The notes under the pieces are model-generated. The model was not told the origin of the DNA. It did no database searches and worked only from the letters and a program-made list of their open reading frames with translations. A program made the position numbers and the translations under genes. A stretch of DNA of 64,000 bases, taken from positions 1 through 64,000 of the forward strand of contig CAUYLG010026864.1 in the NCBI GenBank assembly GCA_963573385.1, written 5' to 3'. The DNA comes from Cacajao melanocephalus (taxonomy: Eukaryota > Chordata > Mammalia > Primates > Pitheciidae). Positions 45,590 through 58,398 of the stretch are shown here, in pieces (position 1 is the stretch's first letter; each line of letters begins with the position of its first letter).

Positions 45590-48500
45590 TAAAAAATTAC
45601 TCAAATTTCCAGTTTGACTGTGAAAGAAGTAAACATCAGAAATTTGTAAATAAGAATGAAACAGAAAAAAAAGAAAAGAAAACAGAGTCTAAGGGACCAT
45701 CAAGCAAACTAGCCTATGCATTGTGAGAGTTCTAGAAGGAGGAGGAGGAGAGAGAAAAAGGCTGAGAAAATATTTTAATAATAATATCTGCAAACTTCCT
45801 ACATTTTATAAAAATTGTGAATATAAGTATCCAAGAAGCTTAACAATTACCAACTATGATGAACTCAAAGAGACCCACAACAAGACAAATTAAAATCAAA
45901 CTTTTGAAAGAGAAAGAGAAAATCCTGAAAGCTCAAAGAAAGAAGCAATTCATCACATACAATGAATTCTCAATAAGACTATAGACAGATTTCTCATCAA
46001 AAGCTTTAGAGATTAAAAAAACAGCAGGCTGATATATTTAAAGTTCTAAAAGAAAAAAAAAGCTGTCAAGCATGAATTATATACCGAGCAAAACTCTCCT
46101 CCATCCAAAAGAAAGGCAAATATTGGGACATCCTAGATAAGCAACAGCTTAAGGAGTTCATTACCACTAGACTTGCCTGGTAGGAAAATTCTCAAGGGAA
46201 TCTTGTAGGTGAAATAAAAAGACACTATAGAGTCACTCAAAATTGTATAAATAAATAAATAAACACAAATACATAGGAAATTATAAAAAGCTAGTATGGT
46301 TGTAGCAATGATTCGTAACTGCAGTTTTTGCTTTCTACATGAGCTAAGAGATGAATAAATGTATCAGTCTAAATGCTAGTCTTATTGTAATCTTGGTTTA
46401 AAAGAATGACTAGTTGATGTTTTGGGTTATATAATATATAAACTTATAATTGCATGAAATATGAAACTAAAAGGGTTGGGAACAAAATTATTAAAGGAGT
46501 AGAGTTCTGTATGTTACTGAAGTAAAGCTTACATAAATTCAAATGACGTTGTTAAAATCTTAGGTTGTTAAATATAATCCCCATATAACCACAAGGAAAA
46601 TAAATGTAGAACATATACAAAAAATGAAACAAATGTAATCATTTTATTTCAGAAAATCAACTGAGCAAAAACAAATGCAGAATTGTAGAAAATGAGGGAC
46701 AAAAGAGCTATAAGAATTATAAAAAATAAATAGCAAAATGACAAGTAAATTCCTCCTTATGAATAACTACCTTAAATATAGATTAACCTTTTTGTAAAAA
46801 GATTGGCAGAATGGATTTAAAAGAATAATCAAATTATACACAATTTACAAAAGACTAATTTTAGATTCAAAGATTTAAATAGATTGAAAGTGAGAGGATG
46901 GAATATGATATTGTAAAAATACTGTAATCAAAATTGAGTAATTGATGGCTTTATTACTATTAGACAAAATTGTCTTTAAATTTTAAAAGCTTATAATAGA
47001 TAATGGTTGTTATATGTTACAAGCAGTAATAGTAAAATAAAAGGGTATAATTATTAATATTATGCATCTCATAATAGATCATCAAAACCAGCAAAAACTC
47101 ACACTCCGAAGGAAGAAATATGCATTTCTACAATAATAGTTGGAGAATTCAATATCCTGCTCTCAATATTGGGTAGAAAAAACAGATACAAGATAAGTAA
47201 GGAAATAAAGGACGTAACAGTAACCCCACTAGATCAAACAGACATAGAGAACACACTACTCAGCAACATCAGCATAGACATTCTTCTCAAGTTGCACTGA
47301 TGAATTTTCAGAAATATGTTAGGCAGGAAATTTAGTTACAATAGATTTAAAACCATACCTATCAGACAAAGTATCTCCTCTGATTACAATGAGATGGAGT
47401 TAAATATCAATAATAGAAGTAAAGCTGAAAATTTACAAAATTATAGAAATTAAACAACACAGTTTTGAGCAATGAGTGGATCAAAAAATAGAACACAAGT
47501 GAAGTTAGAAAATAGATACGAATAAAAACACAAATAACATACCAAAACTTATGAGATACTGCCAAAGCAGTCAAAATGAGAGATTTATAGATATAAATGA
47601 TTATATTAAAAAATAAGAAGTTGTTGGATCATCAATATAACTTTATTATGTAAAAAACTGGAAAAAAAACTATATCCAAAAGTAGCAGAAGAAAAGAAAT
47701 AATAAAGATTAGAGCAGAGAGCAATCAAACAGAGAGATAAATAAAAAGCTAATCCATGAAACCAAATGTTGATTCTTTAGAAAGGTCTACTAAATTGACA
47801 AAGCTTCAGCCAGATTAACTTAGAAAAAAAGAGGAAATACTCAAGTTACTAAAATTAGAGATGAAAATGAAGCCATTAATAGTTATTATACATAAATTTT
47901 TAAAACATTGTAAGAGAATGCTATGAATAATTTCTATGTCAACAAATTGGATAGTCTAGATTATATTTCTAGAAACAAAATCTATAAACACTAAATCAGA
48001 AATTAAGAGGAAATCTCAATAGATCTATATAATAAGAAGACTGAATCAGTAATTTAAAATTTTCAAAACAAGAAAACCCCTGAACCTGATGTTTTTACTG
48101 GTGAATTTTGCCAAATATTTAAAGAATTAACACCAATCCTTGTCAAATGTTTTACACTAACTGAAAAGGAACCAACACTTCTAACTCATTCTATGAGATC
48201 AACATTACCCTGACAATAAAGTTAAACAAAAATATTACAAGAAGAAAAACCTACAAACCAATATCTCTTATTAACATTAATACAAAAATTTTCAACAAAA
48301 TACTAGCAAACCAAATTTAGCTGTATATTAAAATGATTATAAACTATGACAAAGTGAGATTCACTTCTTGAGTGTAAGGATGTTTCATCACAAGGAAATT
48401 GATTAATGTAATACATCATGCTAAGAAAATTATACGAAAAACACCATGAATATCTAATTGATACAGAAAATAATTGACAAAATTTAATAACTTTTGTGGT

Positions 48501-49530
48501 AAAAATACTTAACAAACTAGTTAATATAATTTGTCCCCTCCTAATGTTGAAATGTAATCTCGAATGTTGCAGGTGGGGCCTGATGGAAGGTGTTTGGATC
48601 ATGGAGGTTGAACCTTCATTAATGGCTTGTTGCTATCCTCACAGTAATTGAGTGAGTTCTCTCTTTATGTGTTAACATGAGATCTGGTTGTTTAAAGAAC
48701 CTAGAACTTCCTTCTCTCTCTGGTGATTCCATGGTCACCATGTGACATGCTGGCTCCTTCTTTGCCTTCCACCATAACTGGAAGATTCTTGAGTACCTCA
48801 CCAGGAGTGGATGCAGTGCCATGTTTCCTGTACAGCCTGCAGAACCATAAACCATTAACCCCATCCTTTTTTTTTTTTTTTTTTTAAATGACCCAGTCTC
48901 AGATATTCCTTTAGAGCAATGCAAATGGATTAACACACTGGTATTAGAGAGAAACTACTTTAACAAAGCAAAAGCTGTATACAAAAAAACCTACAGCAAA
49001 CATCAGGCTCAAAGATCAAAGACTGAAAGCTTCCTCTAAATTCAGGAATAAAGCAAAGGTGCTCACTCTACTACTTTTATTCAACATAGTACTGACAGTT
49101 CTCTAGACAGAACAATTAGACAAAAAATACATCTTAATTACAAGGGAGGAAGTAAAATTATTTGTTAAAAGATAATATAATCTTATAAATAGAAAGTCCC
49201 AAACATTCCATAGAAAAAAACTTTAGAACTACTAAATACATTCAGCAAAGTAGTAGGATACAAAGTGAACACATAAAATTAGTTACCTTTCTATACACTA
49301 ACAATGAAATGTCTGAAAAGAGAGCTAAGAAAATAATCCCATTTACAATGACATCAGAACAAATAAAATACTTAGACATAAACTTAACTAGGTAAATGCC
49401 TGTACTATGAAAACTATAAAATACAATTTAAAAAAAAATAAATCAGCACACATAAATGAAAACATATCCCATGTTCATGGATTGGAATAATTAAAATTGT
49501 TAAAATGTCAAATGTTTTAAAATGTCATGA
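45590..49530 (+). mobile_element. Long old L1M element (ORF1 C-terminus to ORF2), split by an LTR
   Basis: The longest single element here. ORF1-like sequence (about 45700-46200: 'agagacccacaacaagacaa', 'gatttctcatcaaaagcttt', 'aaggagttcattaccactag') is followed by an inter-ORF linker (46200-46700). The ORF2 endonuclease comes next ('aagattggcagaatggattt', with 'ataatagttggagaattcaa' near 47126-47150, where the usual GDFN reads GEFN), then the RT region ('caatatctcttattaacatt', 'aatttagctgtatatt') and thumb sequence to 'catgttcatggattggaata'. The FADD box position (about 49155) reads as a frame-broken 'ttatttgttaaaagataata'. Dense stops and indels. The 3' end is missing. Confidence 0.85.
48516..48941 (+). 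mobile_element. ERVL-MaLR LTR (MST group) inserted in the L1M
   Basis: LTR body 48521-48936: 'ttgtcccctcctaatgttga', 'ggaaggtgtttggatcatgg', 'tttgccttccaccataactg', 'tacagcctgcagaaccataa', ending 'aatggattaacaca'. Flanking 5-bp repeats ACTAG/ACTGG (48516-48520 and 48937-48941) match MaLR insertion. L1 sequence reads across the site once the LTR is removed. A T20 or so tract (48867-48885) sits where the family has a short CTTTT stretch. Confidence 0.88.
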
Positions 49531-49699
49531 TTTTGACATAACATTTGAAAATCAATGTATCACAATAGCAGATAAAGTGGAAGGATGATATTAATCTCTA
49601 ATACATAAAAAGTAGCCATAATATCAATTCAACATAACACATCATAGCTAAAACTTGCTGTATGAAGACCAGAGGTATGCTGTTGGGTAAAGTTGTGTT

Positions 49700-50870
49700 T
49701 TATATATTCTTGCTTTTCTTTTTAATTTTTATTAATACATAGGCTCTTAGGTTTTTATTGATGTGTTTTGCATTAAAATCTATTTTTTCTAATATACATA
49801 TAATTTCTTAAGCTTTACTTAGGTCTATATTTACATAGTGCATCTCCTTTCTTTATTTCCTGAAGAATTTATTTTACTTGTATCACTTGCAAAGAGCAGG
49901 TAGTTGGATTTTAAATTTATAAATCATAATCCCTGTTTTGATTATTAAAGTCTCTTGGTTATTTTCTACATGCTCATTTTGGATTTCTGTGCATCATTCT
50001 CTTTCTTTCATCTTTTTCTCTTTCCTAACTTCTCTTAGGCTGAAAATTTTTCTTGAGGTACACCTTTTGATTGCTATTGGCTCATTTCGAAATGAAATGG
50101 AATATGGTTATTCTCTTAGTGAATATCCTTAAATTAAGAAGTTAGGTAAATAGCTCTCAATCTGCCTAACAAAATGCTTAAGTTTTTCCAGCTTCTATTC
50201 TCCTTCTAAGCATGAAAAAAAATGTAGTATAATTCAATTACATTTGAACCACGCTCCAGTTTCCTTCCTCACTACATTCTACCTGGTAGCAATTATTTTT
50301 TTTAGAGATGAAGGGAAAACAGTTATGTAAAACGTATAGAGGTTATTTTAACTAACAATGTTTAATTCAATTAGCCAGCATATTTATCAATGTATATGTT
50401 TGGTAATGTTGCATAAATCTTTCATCTTTTATTTTGTTCACTTTTCTTCTTCCTAAGGAACTTCTTTAATACATTTCTTAGAGGTGGGCAGTGTGGTAAA
50501 GTATTAATAGCTATGACTTTGAATAACGTCCTCACTATTGAATAATGTTTTAGCCAGGCATAAAATATTATTATTTTAGTTCTTTCTATTCATAATTTGA
50601 ATTGATCATTCCACTGGGTTCTCTTATCCATTGTTTTTGATGAGATAACTACTGCATGTGTCTTTTGTTTTACAACATGGTTCACTGTCATAATTTAAAA
50701 AATTATCCTTGATATTTTGAGTTTCATTATGATGCTTCTAAACCTTTAATCATCATAGGTATCATAGGTATTATTTTTCCAATCTAAATTATCCAGTGTT
50801 AGGAAACTTTTAGGTATGATTATTTTAAAATTTCTTCTCTGCTATTTAATGTTTCATGATTAAGACAATT
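49700..50870 (-). mobile_element. Possible inverted L1M 5'/ORF1 region
   Basis: Plus-strand words such as 'ggaacttctttaatacattt', 'cttagaggtgggcagtgtgg' and 'gatattttgagtttcattat' follow the order of inverted L1M 5' sequence (aagaacttcttttaacattt..., tgcagtttgaatatgatatg). Diverged and patchy. Confidence 0.4.
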
Positions 50871-51555
50871 CCTAAAATAATATATGCCAATACAAGAACT
50901 AAATGTACTGTGTTTATTTCTAATTGAATGCTGAAAGAGGAGAACTGAAGTGGTTTCCTATTACTTTCTCTGTAATAATATGCAGTAGCTTAGCAATAAA
51001 ATGATTGCAGTCTGGATTTTAGTTGGTTTAGACCCTGTATTTTTGAACAGAAACCCACAGCAAGGAAGCCAAAATAATTCCTATCTGCCTTCAGATGGGT
51101 AAGATTGCTCCTCTTCAGAGGTTAAGACAATTTAAGCCAGCCATTTTATTTTTCAATCTAATGCCATCAGTTCCAGTGATTAATGCAAAATATCTCTGTA
51201 TTTTAAAAACAAGTTAAATGACTGTCTCAGTTTTCCATGTTGTTTTGTTTGTATAATTTTTGTTTTTATAGATATTTTTGGAAAAGATAAAAGGGTCTCT
51301 GTCAGGAATCGGTAGCTGTATATGTAAATCAGTTATATTTTAAGGTGAAAAAATTTGGAGAAACCAATCACTGTCAAGACACTTTACTTCAATTAATTAT
51401 ACTTAGCTAACTAACTGTATAAAGTAGAAAGTATGTTTGTATAGCTAGCAGAAAAGCTAAAGCTAATATACCTAAATATTGTAATTAATTTGACATTAAA
51501 CCTATGATGGGCCAATGCAACTTGTATTGCAGCATTTCACATGTGTGAAAGAAAT
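50871..51555. other. Unique DNA, no feature recognised
   Basis: No feature I can support. Confidence 0.4.
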
Positions 51556-51559
51556 AAAG

Positions 51560-54432
51560 AGAAAGATAGACTGCTAGCCAGACTAATAAAGAAGAAAAGA
51601 GAGAAGAATCAAATGGACACAATAAAAATGATAAAGGGGATATCACCACTGATCCCACAGAAATACAAACTACTATCAGAGAATACTATAAATACCTCCA
51701 TGCCAATAAACTAGAAAAGCTAGAAGAAATGAATAAATTTCTGGAAATATAAACCCTCTCAAGACTAAATCAGGAGGAAATTGAATCCCTGAATAGACCA
51801 ATAACAAGTTTTGATATTGAGGCAGTAATGAATAGCCTACCAACCAAAAAAGCCCAGGCCCAGATGGATTCATAGCCAAATTCTACCAGAGGTAGAAAAA
51901 GCAGCTGGTGTAATGCCTTCTGAAACTATTCCAAAGAATAGAATAAGAGGTAATCCTCCGTAACTCATTTTATGAGGCCAGCATTATCCTGATACCAAAA
52001 CTTGGCAGAGACACAACCAAAAAAGAAAATTTCAGGCCAATATCCCTGATGAACATCAATTCAAAAATCCTCAATAAAATACTGGCAAACCAAATCTAGC
52101 AGTACATCAAAAAGCTTATCCAGCACAATCAATTTGGCTTCATCCTTGAGATGCAAAGCTGGTTTAACACATGCAAATCAATACATCTAATCCATCACAT
52201 AAACAGAACCCAAGAGAAAAAACCACATGATTATCTCAAAAGATGCAGAACAGGCCTTTGATAAACTTCAACACTCCTTCATTCCAAAAACTCTCAATTA
52301 ACTAGGTATTAATGGAACATTTCTCAAAATAATAAGAGCTATTCATGACAAACCCCAAGCCAATATCTTACTGACAAAAGCTGGAAGCATTCCATTGGAA
52401 AACCAGCACAAGAGAAAGATGCCTTCTTTCACCACTCCTATTCAACATAGCACTGGAAGTTCTGGCCAGTGCAATGAGGCAAGAGAAACAAATTAAGGTA
52501 TTCAAATAGGAAGAGAGGAAGTCAAATTGTTTCTTTGCAGATGACATGATCGTCTATTTAGAAAACCCCATTGTCAAAGCCCAAATTTCTCCTTAAGCTA
52601 ATAAGCAACTTCAAAAAAATCCTAGGATACCAAATCAATGTGCAAAAATCACAAGCATGCCTATACACCAATATTAAACAGAGAGCCAAACCATGAGTGA
52701 AATTTCATTCACAATTGCTACAAAGAGAATAAAATACATAAGAATAAAACTTACAAAGGATGTTAAGGACCTCTTCAAGGAGAAGTAAAAACCACTGCTC
52801 AAGGAAATAGGAGAGAACACAAACAAATGGAAAAACATTACATACTCCTGGATAGGAAGAATCAATATCATGAAAATGGCCATACTGCTCAAAGTAATTT
52901 ATAGATTAAATGCTGTCCCCAACAAGCTATCATCAACTTTCTTCACAGAATTAGAAAAAACTACTTTAAATTTCATATGGAATCAAAAAAGAGCTCAAAT
53001 AGCCAAGACAATCTTAAGCAAAAAGAACAAAGCTGGAGGCATCATGCTACCTGACTTCAAACTATAGTAAAAGGCTACAGTAACCAAAACAGCATGGTAC
53101 TGGTACCAGAACAGATATATAGACCAATAAAACAGAACAGAGACCTCAGAAACAATACCACACCTTTACAACCATTTGATCTTTGACAAACCTGATAAAA
53201 AGAAACAATGGGGTAAGGATTCCCTATTTAATAATGGTGTTGGAAAAACTGGCTAGCCATATGCAGAAAACTGAAACTGGACCCCGTCCTTATACCTTAT
53301 ACAAAAATTAACTCAAGGTGGATTAAAGATTTAAACATAAGTCCTAAAACCATAAAAACCCTAGGGAAAAAAAAATGTAGGCAATACCATTCAGGACATA
53401 GGCATGGGCCAAGACTTCACCACTAAAACACCAAAAGCAATGGCAGTGAAAGTCAAAATTAACAAATGGGACCTAATTAAACTTCAGAGCTTCTGCACAG
53501 CAAAAGAAACTATCATTAGAGTGAACAGGCAACCTCCGGAAATGGGAGAAAAGTTTTGCAATCTATCCACGTGACAATTGGCTAATATTCAGAATCTACA
53601 AAGAACTTAAACAAATTTACAAGAAGAAAAATACGTCAAAAAGTGGACAAAGGCTATCAACACACATTTCTCAAAATAAGACATTTATGCAGCCAACAAA
53701 CATATGAAAAAAAACTCATCAGTACGGGTCATTAGAGAAATGCAAATCAAAACCATAATGATATACAATCTCACATCACTTAGAATGGCAATCATTAAAA
53801 AGTCAAAAAAGAACAAATAGTGGAGAGAATGTGGAGAAATAAGGCTTTTACACTGTTGGTAAGTGTGTAAATTAGTTCAACCACTGTGGAAGACAGTGTG
53901 GTCAATAATCTAGAACCAGAAATATAATTTGACTCAGCAATCCCATTACTATTTATATACCCAAAGGATTATAAATCATTCTACTATAGAGACACTTGCA
54001 ACACTGTTCACAATAGCAAATACTTGGAGCCAACCCAAATGCCCATCAATGATATACTGGAGAGAGAAAATTTGGCACATATACACTATACAGCCATAAA
54101 AAAGGATTAGTTCATGTCCTTTGCAGGGACTTGGGTGAAGCTGGAAAATCATCATTCTCAGCAAACTAACACAAGAACAGAAAACCAAACATCACATGTT
54201 CTCACTCATAAGTGGGAGGTGAACAATGAAAACACATGGACACAGGGAGGGGAATATCACACACTGGGGCCTGTCAGGGGCTGGGGGCTAGGGGACGGAT
54301 AGCATTAGCAGAAATACCTAATGTAGATGATGGGTTAATGGGTGCACCAAACCACTATGCATGCGTATACCTATATAACAACCTGCACATTCTGCACGTT
54401 ATCACAGAACTTAAGGTATAATAATAAAAATA
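51560..54432 (+). mobile_element. 5'-truncated LINE-1 (L1PA/PB type), RT to 3' UTR
   Basis: Starts within ORF2 just before the RT domain ('gatagactgctagccagact'). RT landmarks: 'ccagatggattcatagccaa' with an in-frame stop, 'atgcaaagctggtttaacac', and an intact FADD codon run (tttgcagatgac) at 52534-52545. The thumb and C-terminal region follow ('aacaaagctggaggcatcat', 'catggtactggtaccagaac', 'gggtaaggattccctattta'), then a 3' UTR with a G-rich tract (54264-54297) and the end 'cacagaacttaaggtataat' plus a short A-rich tail. The longest surviving sense frames are only about 65-75 codons, so no active protein. Confidence 0.95.
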
Positions 54433-54769
54433 ATTAACTAAAGAGCTTCTAAATTAAACTAAAGAGCTTCTGTACAGCAGAAAAAAAAAATCTGTAGTGA
54501 TAACAATGATAGTAAAAAAGAAACCTACAGAATGGGAGAAAATTTTTGCAATCTATCCATCTAACAAAGGGCTAATATCCAGAATCCACAAAGAACTTAA
54601 ACAAATTTACAAAAAAAAACATCAAAAAGTGGGCAAAGGATATGAACAGACACTTCTCAAAAGAAGACATTTATGTGGCCAACAAACATGTGAAAAAAAG
54701 CTCATCATCACTAGTCATTAGAAAAATGCAAATCAAAACCACAGTGACATATCATCACACATCAGTTAG

Positions 54770-55175
<406 letters not shown>

Positions 55176-55289
55176 AAAAAGTCAGAAAACAACAGATAGT
55201 GGAGAGGGTGTGGAGAAATAGGAAGCTTTTACATTCTTTGCGGGAGTGTAAATTAGTTCAACCATTGTGAAAGACAGTGTGGCAATTCC

Positions 55290-55668
<379 letters not shown>

Positions 55669-55705
55669 CTAAATCATTCTACTATAATGATACATGGTCA
55701 AATTA

Positions 55706-55734
55706 GAAAAAAAAGAGGAAAGAAAGAAAGAGAA

Positions 55735-55767
<33 letters not shown>

Positions 55768-55966
55768 GAAAGAGAAAAAGAAAGAAGAAAGAAAGAGAAG
55801 GGAGGGAGGGAGAGACGGAGGGAGGAAGGAAGGAAAGAAAGAAGAAAGAGAGAAAGAAAGAGAAAGAAAGAGAGAAAAGAGAGAAAGAGAGGCAGAGGAG
55901 GGAGGGAGGGGGAAGGAAGGAAGGAAGGAAGGAAGGAAGGAAGGAAGGAAGGAAGGAAGGAAGGAA
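55706..55966. repeat. 260-bp pure purine tract ending in (GGAA)14
   Basis: Only A and G, apart from isolated C at about 55815 and 55893. Sub-blocks are GAAA/GAGA (55713-55797), GGGA/GGAA (55799-55838), GAAA/GAGA (55839-55890) and (GGAA)14 at 55911-55966. It lies at the truncated 3' edge of the L1 fragment. The 92-133-codon frames through it on both strands are low-complexity and not genes. Confidence 0.97.
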
Positions 55967-56277
55967 AACTGATTCACACGGTAGAGACCTATTTTTTTTC
56001 TTTAAAATCAGCAATGGAAAACAGGATACAAATTAATAAAACTCCTAATAAACTGCAAATAAAAAATGTAAACAAAAACTATAAATAAAATAAATTTAAA
56101 AGAATTCAATATTGGTTCTTAAGGTACACAAAATATTCAATATTTGTTATAAAATACCTCAATTTCTTATATAATAAGGAACGAACAACATAATGGCTTT
56201 AAAAATAATGTTATTTCAAAATGCATTTTCATGTTTCTTTTTTAGGTTTTAAAATTTACAAACTAAAACAATACTGA

Positions 56278-56580
56278 GAATGATGGCTTATGCCTATAAT
56301 CCCAGCACTTTGGAAGGCTGAATACGGTGAATCACTTGAGGCCAGGAGTTTCAGACTCGGCCAACATTGTGAAACCCCGTCTCTACTAAAAATACAAAAA
56401 TTAAGCACGTGTGGTGGTATTCACCTGAAATCCCAGCTACTTGGGAGGCTGAGGCAAGAGAATCCCTTGAATCCAGAAGACTGAGGTTGGAGTGAGCCAA
56501 GATTGCCTCACTGTACTCCAGCCTGGGTGACAGAGCAAGAACCTGTCTCAATAAGAATAAAAGAATAAGAATAAGAATTA
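56278..56580 (+). mobile_element. Alu (AluS/J age)
   Basis: 'gatggcttatgcctataatc' through 'cttgaggccaggagtttcag', 'gaaaccccgtctctactaaa' and 'ctccagcctgggtgacagag', with a tail of (AAGAAT)n units. The first 20 bp of the Alu are lost or diverged. Confidence 0.92.
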
Positions 56581-58091
56581 AAACAAAATAAAGACAATAG
56601 GTGTTCCTAATGTGAATAAACTCAACGTCAGTCCATTACATTGAAAATATCTAGTGGAAAAATAAAAACAAATTAGTGGTTTTTGTTTATATAAAGGCAG
56701 GCTCCTTAAGGAAAAATAAAAAGAAATAGGGGAATAGGTCCTCAAAAGATGTATATGTTCACCAATATGACTGTCGTATTGCTCTTTGACAATATATAAA
56801 TCTGATTATAGCTCTGGTGATTAATAATGTCATTTCTCCTGACACTCTGAAACCAAGAGCAAAAAATATGCACATACATACACACTCATACACGTTTCTC
56901 TGTTATCTAAATAATTCTAACATATACTGATTTTGCTCTTGGTTGCTTTTAAAAACATTTAAAATACTTCAATGAGCATCTCATTACTGACAGAAAGCTC
57001 TATTTAGCAGAAAATTATTCTCACCCATAGAAATGACATTTTCATTTTAGACTGTCAAAGTAAGTTTTACTAGTATATCTTTAATCACTGCCTTGGGGTG
57101 ACACCTGGGGAAAATGATTTACTGGCGATTAGAGCATTCAAATATAATGCTGAAAATGTCCAATTTATTTCCACTTGTAGTCAGTGAAATGTATTTCAAT
57201 AAATAATGATACTGATAAATGTTTATACTTAATTCATTTGTTTGTATTTCTTAAATTAACTTTGTTTACTAAATAAATTGCCTTTAGACAATTGATAATT
57301 ATTACATACGTTGTAATATAAAAAAATTTAAAAACTCAGTTGTTGATTAAAATGTAATATTAAACACATAAATTTTCAGTTCATTTTGTCTCACTTTTTA
57401 TTCTCAAAATTTCCTCTGTACTTTTTCTATTGGAGAAAATTCCTACTGCTTTATAAAGCTAAACATTTTCCCCAGAAATCTTAAAATATAGTTTTCACAT
57501 TGTTCTTGATAGTCAAATTATTATAGCCTATTTTTAATTTTATTATCATTTTATTATTTATTATTCAATTAATTTAAACAATTATGTATTGATCCCCCAA
57601 TGTATACCAAGGTAACTGGCTTGATAATAAAATGAAGAAAACAAACAAAAATCTTTGCCCTCATTAAGAATACTGCCTCTTGGGAAAGACATTCATTAGC
57701 AAACTACTCCTACAAACAAATTTATAAGTGTGATAACTGTTGTTATACTTTTATACTAGACATGCATACCTCAATGTTAGTAAATATGAAATTAACTTTT
57801 ATTCTAAGATTGTTTTGCCTCTATTGGGGGATGGGCAAAATCTCATTTTTAAAAATTACACATGTTAAAATGTATTTGTAATGTTTGGTAGGTAGAATTA
57901 AAAATTTAGTCTGAATAAAACTCAAAATCATAAATCTTACTATCTCATATTTAATACCTTTAGGGAAGATATGTAAGTGTATGCGTAAGTTTAATATATA
58001 AATAACTGGAACAAGGAAAGGATGTTAACAACGTCACCAAGCAATTCCCTAGAAATTGTTCAACGTATATTTTCATAATGTCTGAATTACA
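56581..58091. other. Unique AT-rich DNA, no feature recognised
   Basis: No feature I can support. Confidence 0.4.
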
Positions 58092-58398
58092 ATTTTTAAA
58101 TTTTTTGACAGAGTTTCTCTCTGTCACCCAGGCTGGAGTGTAATGGCATTATCTCCGCTCACTGTAACCTTCGCCTCCTGGGTTCAAGTGATTCTCTTGA
58201 CTCAGCCTTCTGAGTAGCTGGGACTACAGGTGTGTGCCACCATGCCCAGCTAATTTTTGTATTTTTAGTGGAGATGGGGTTTCACCGTGATGGCCAGGCT
58301 GGTCTTGAACTCCTGACCTCAAATTATCTGCCTCCTCATTGGCCTCCCAAAGTGCTGTGATTACAGGCATGAGCCACCATGCCCAGCCCTGAATTACA
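58082..58398 (-). mobile_element. Full-length Alu with 10-bp TSD
   Basis: Inverted Alu body 58092-58388 ('gagtttctctctgtcaccca' to 'gccaccatgcccagcc') flanked by perfect ctgaattaca repeats (58082-58091 and 58389-58398). The T-rich tail is decayed. Confidence 0.95.

Noticed and set aside
55687..56088. 133-codon frame rich in Arg/Glu/Lys
   Set aside because: Translation of the GAAA/GGAA purine tract. Low complexity in all frames.
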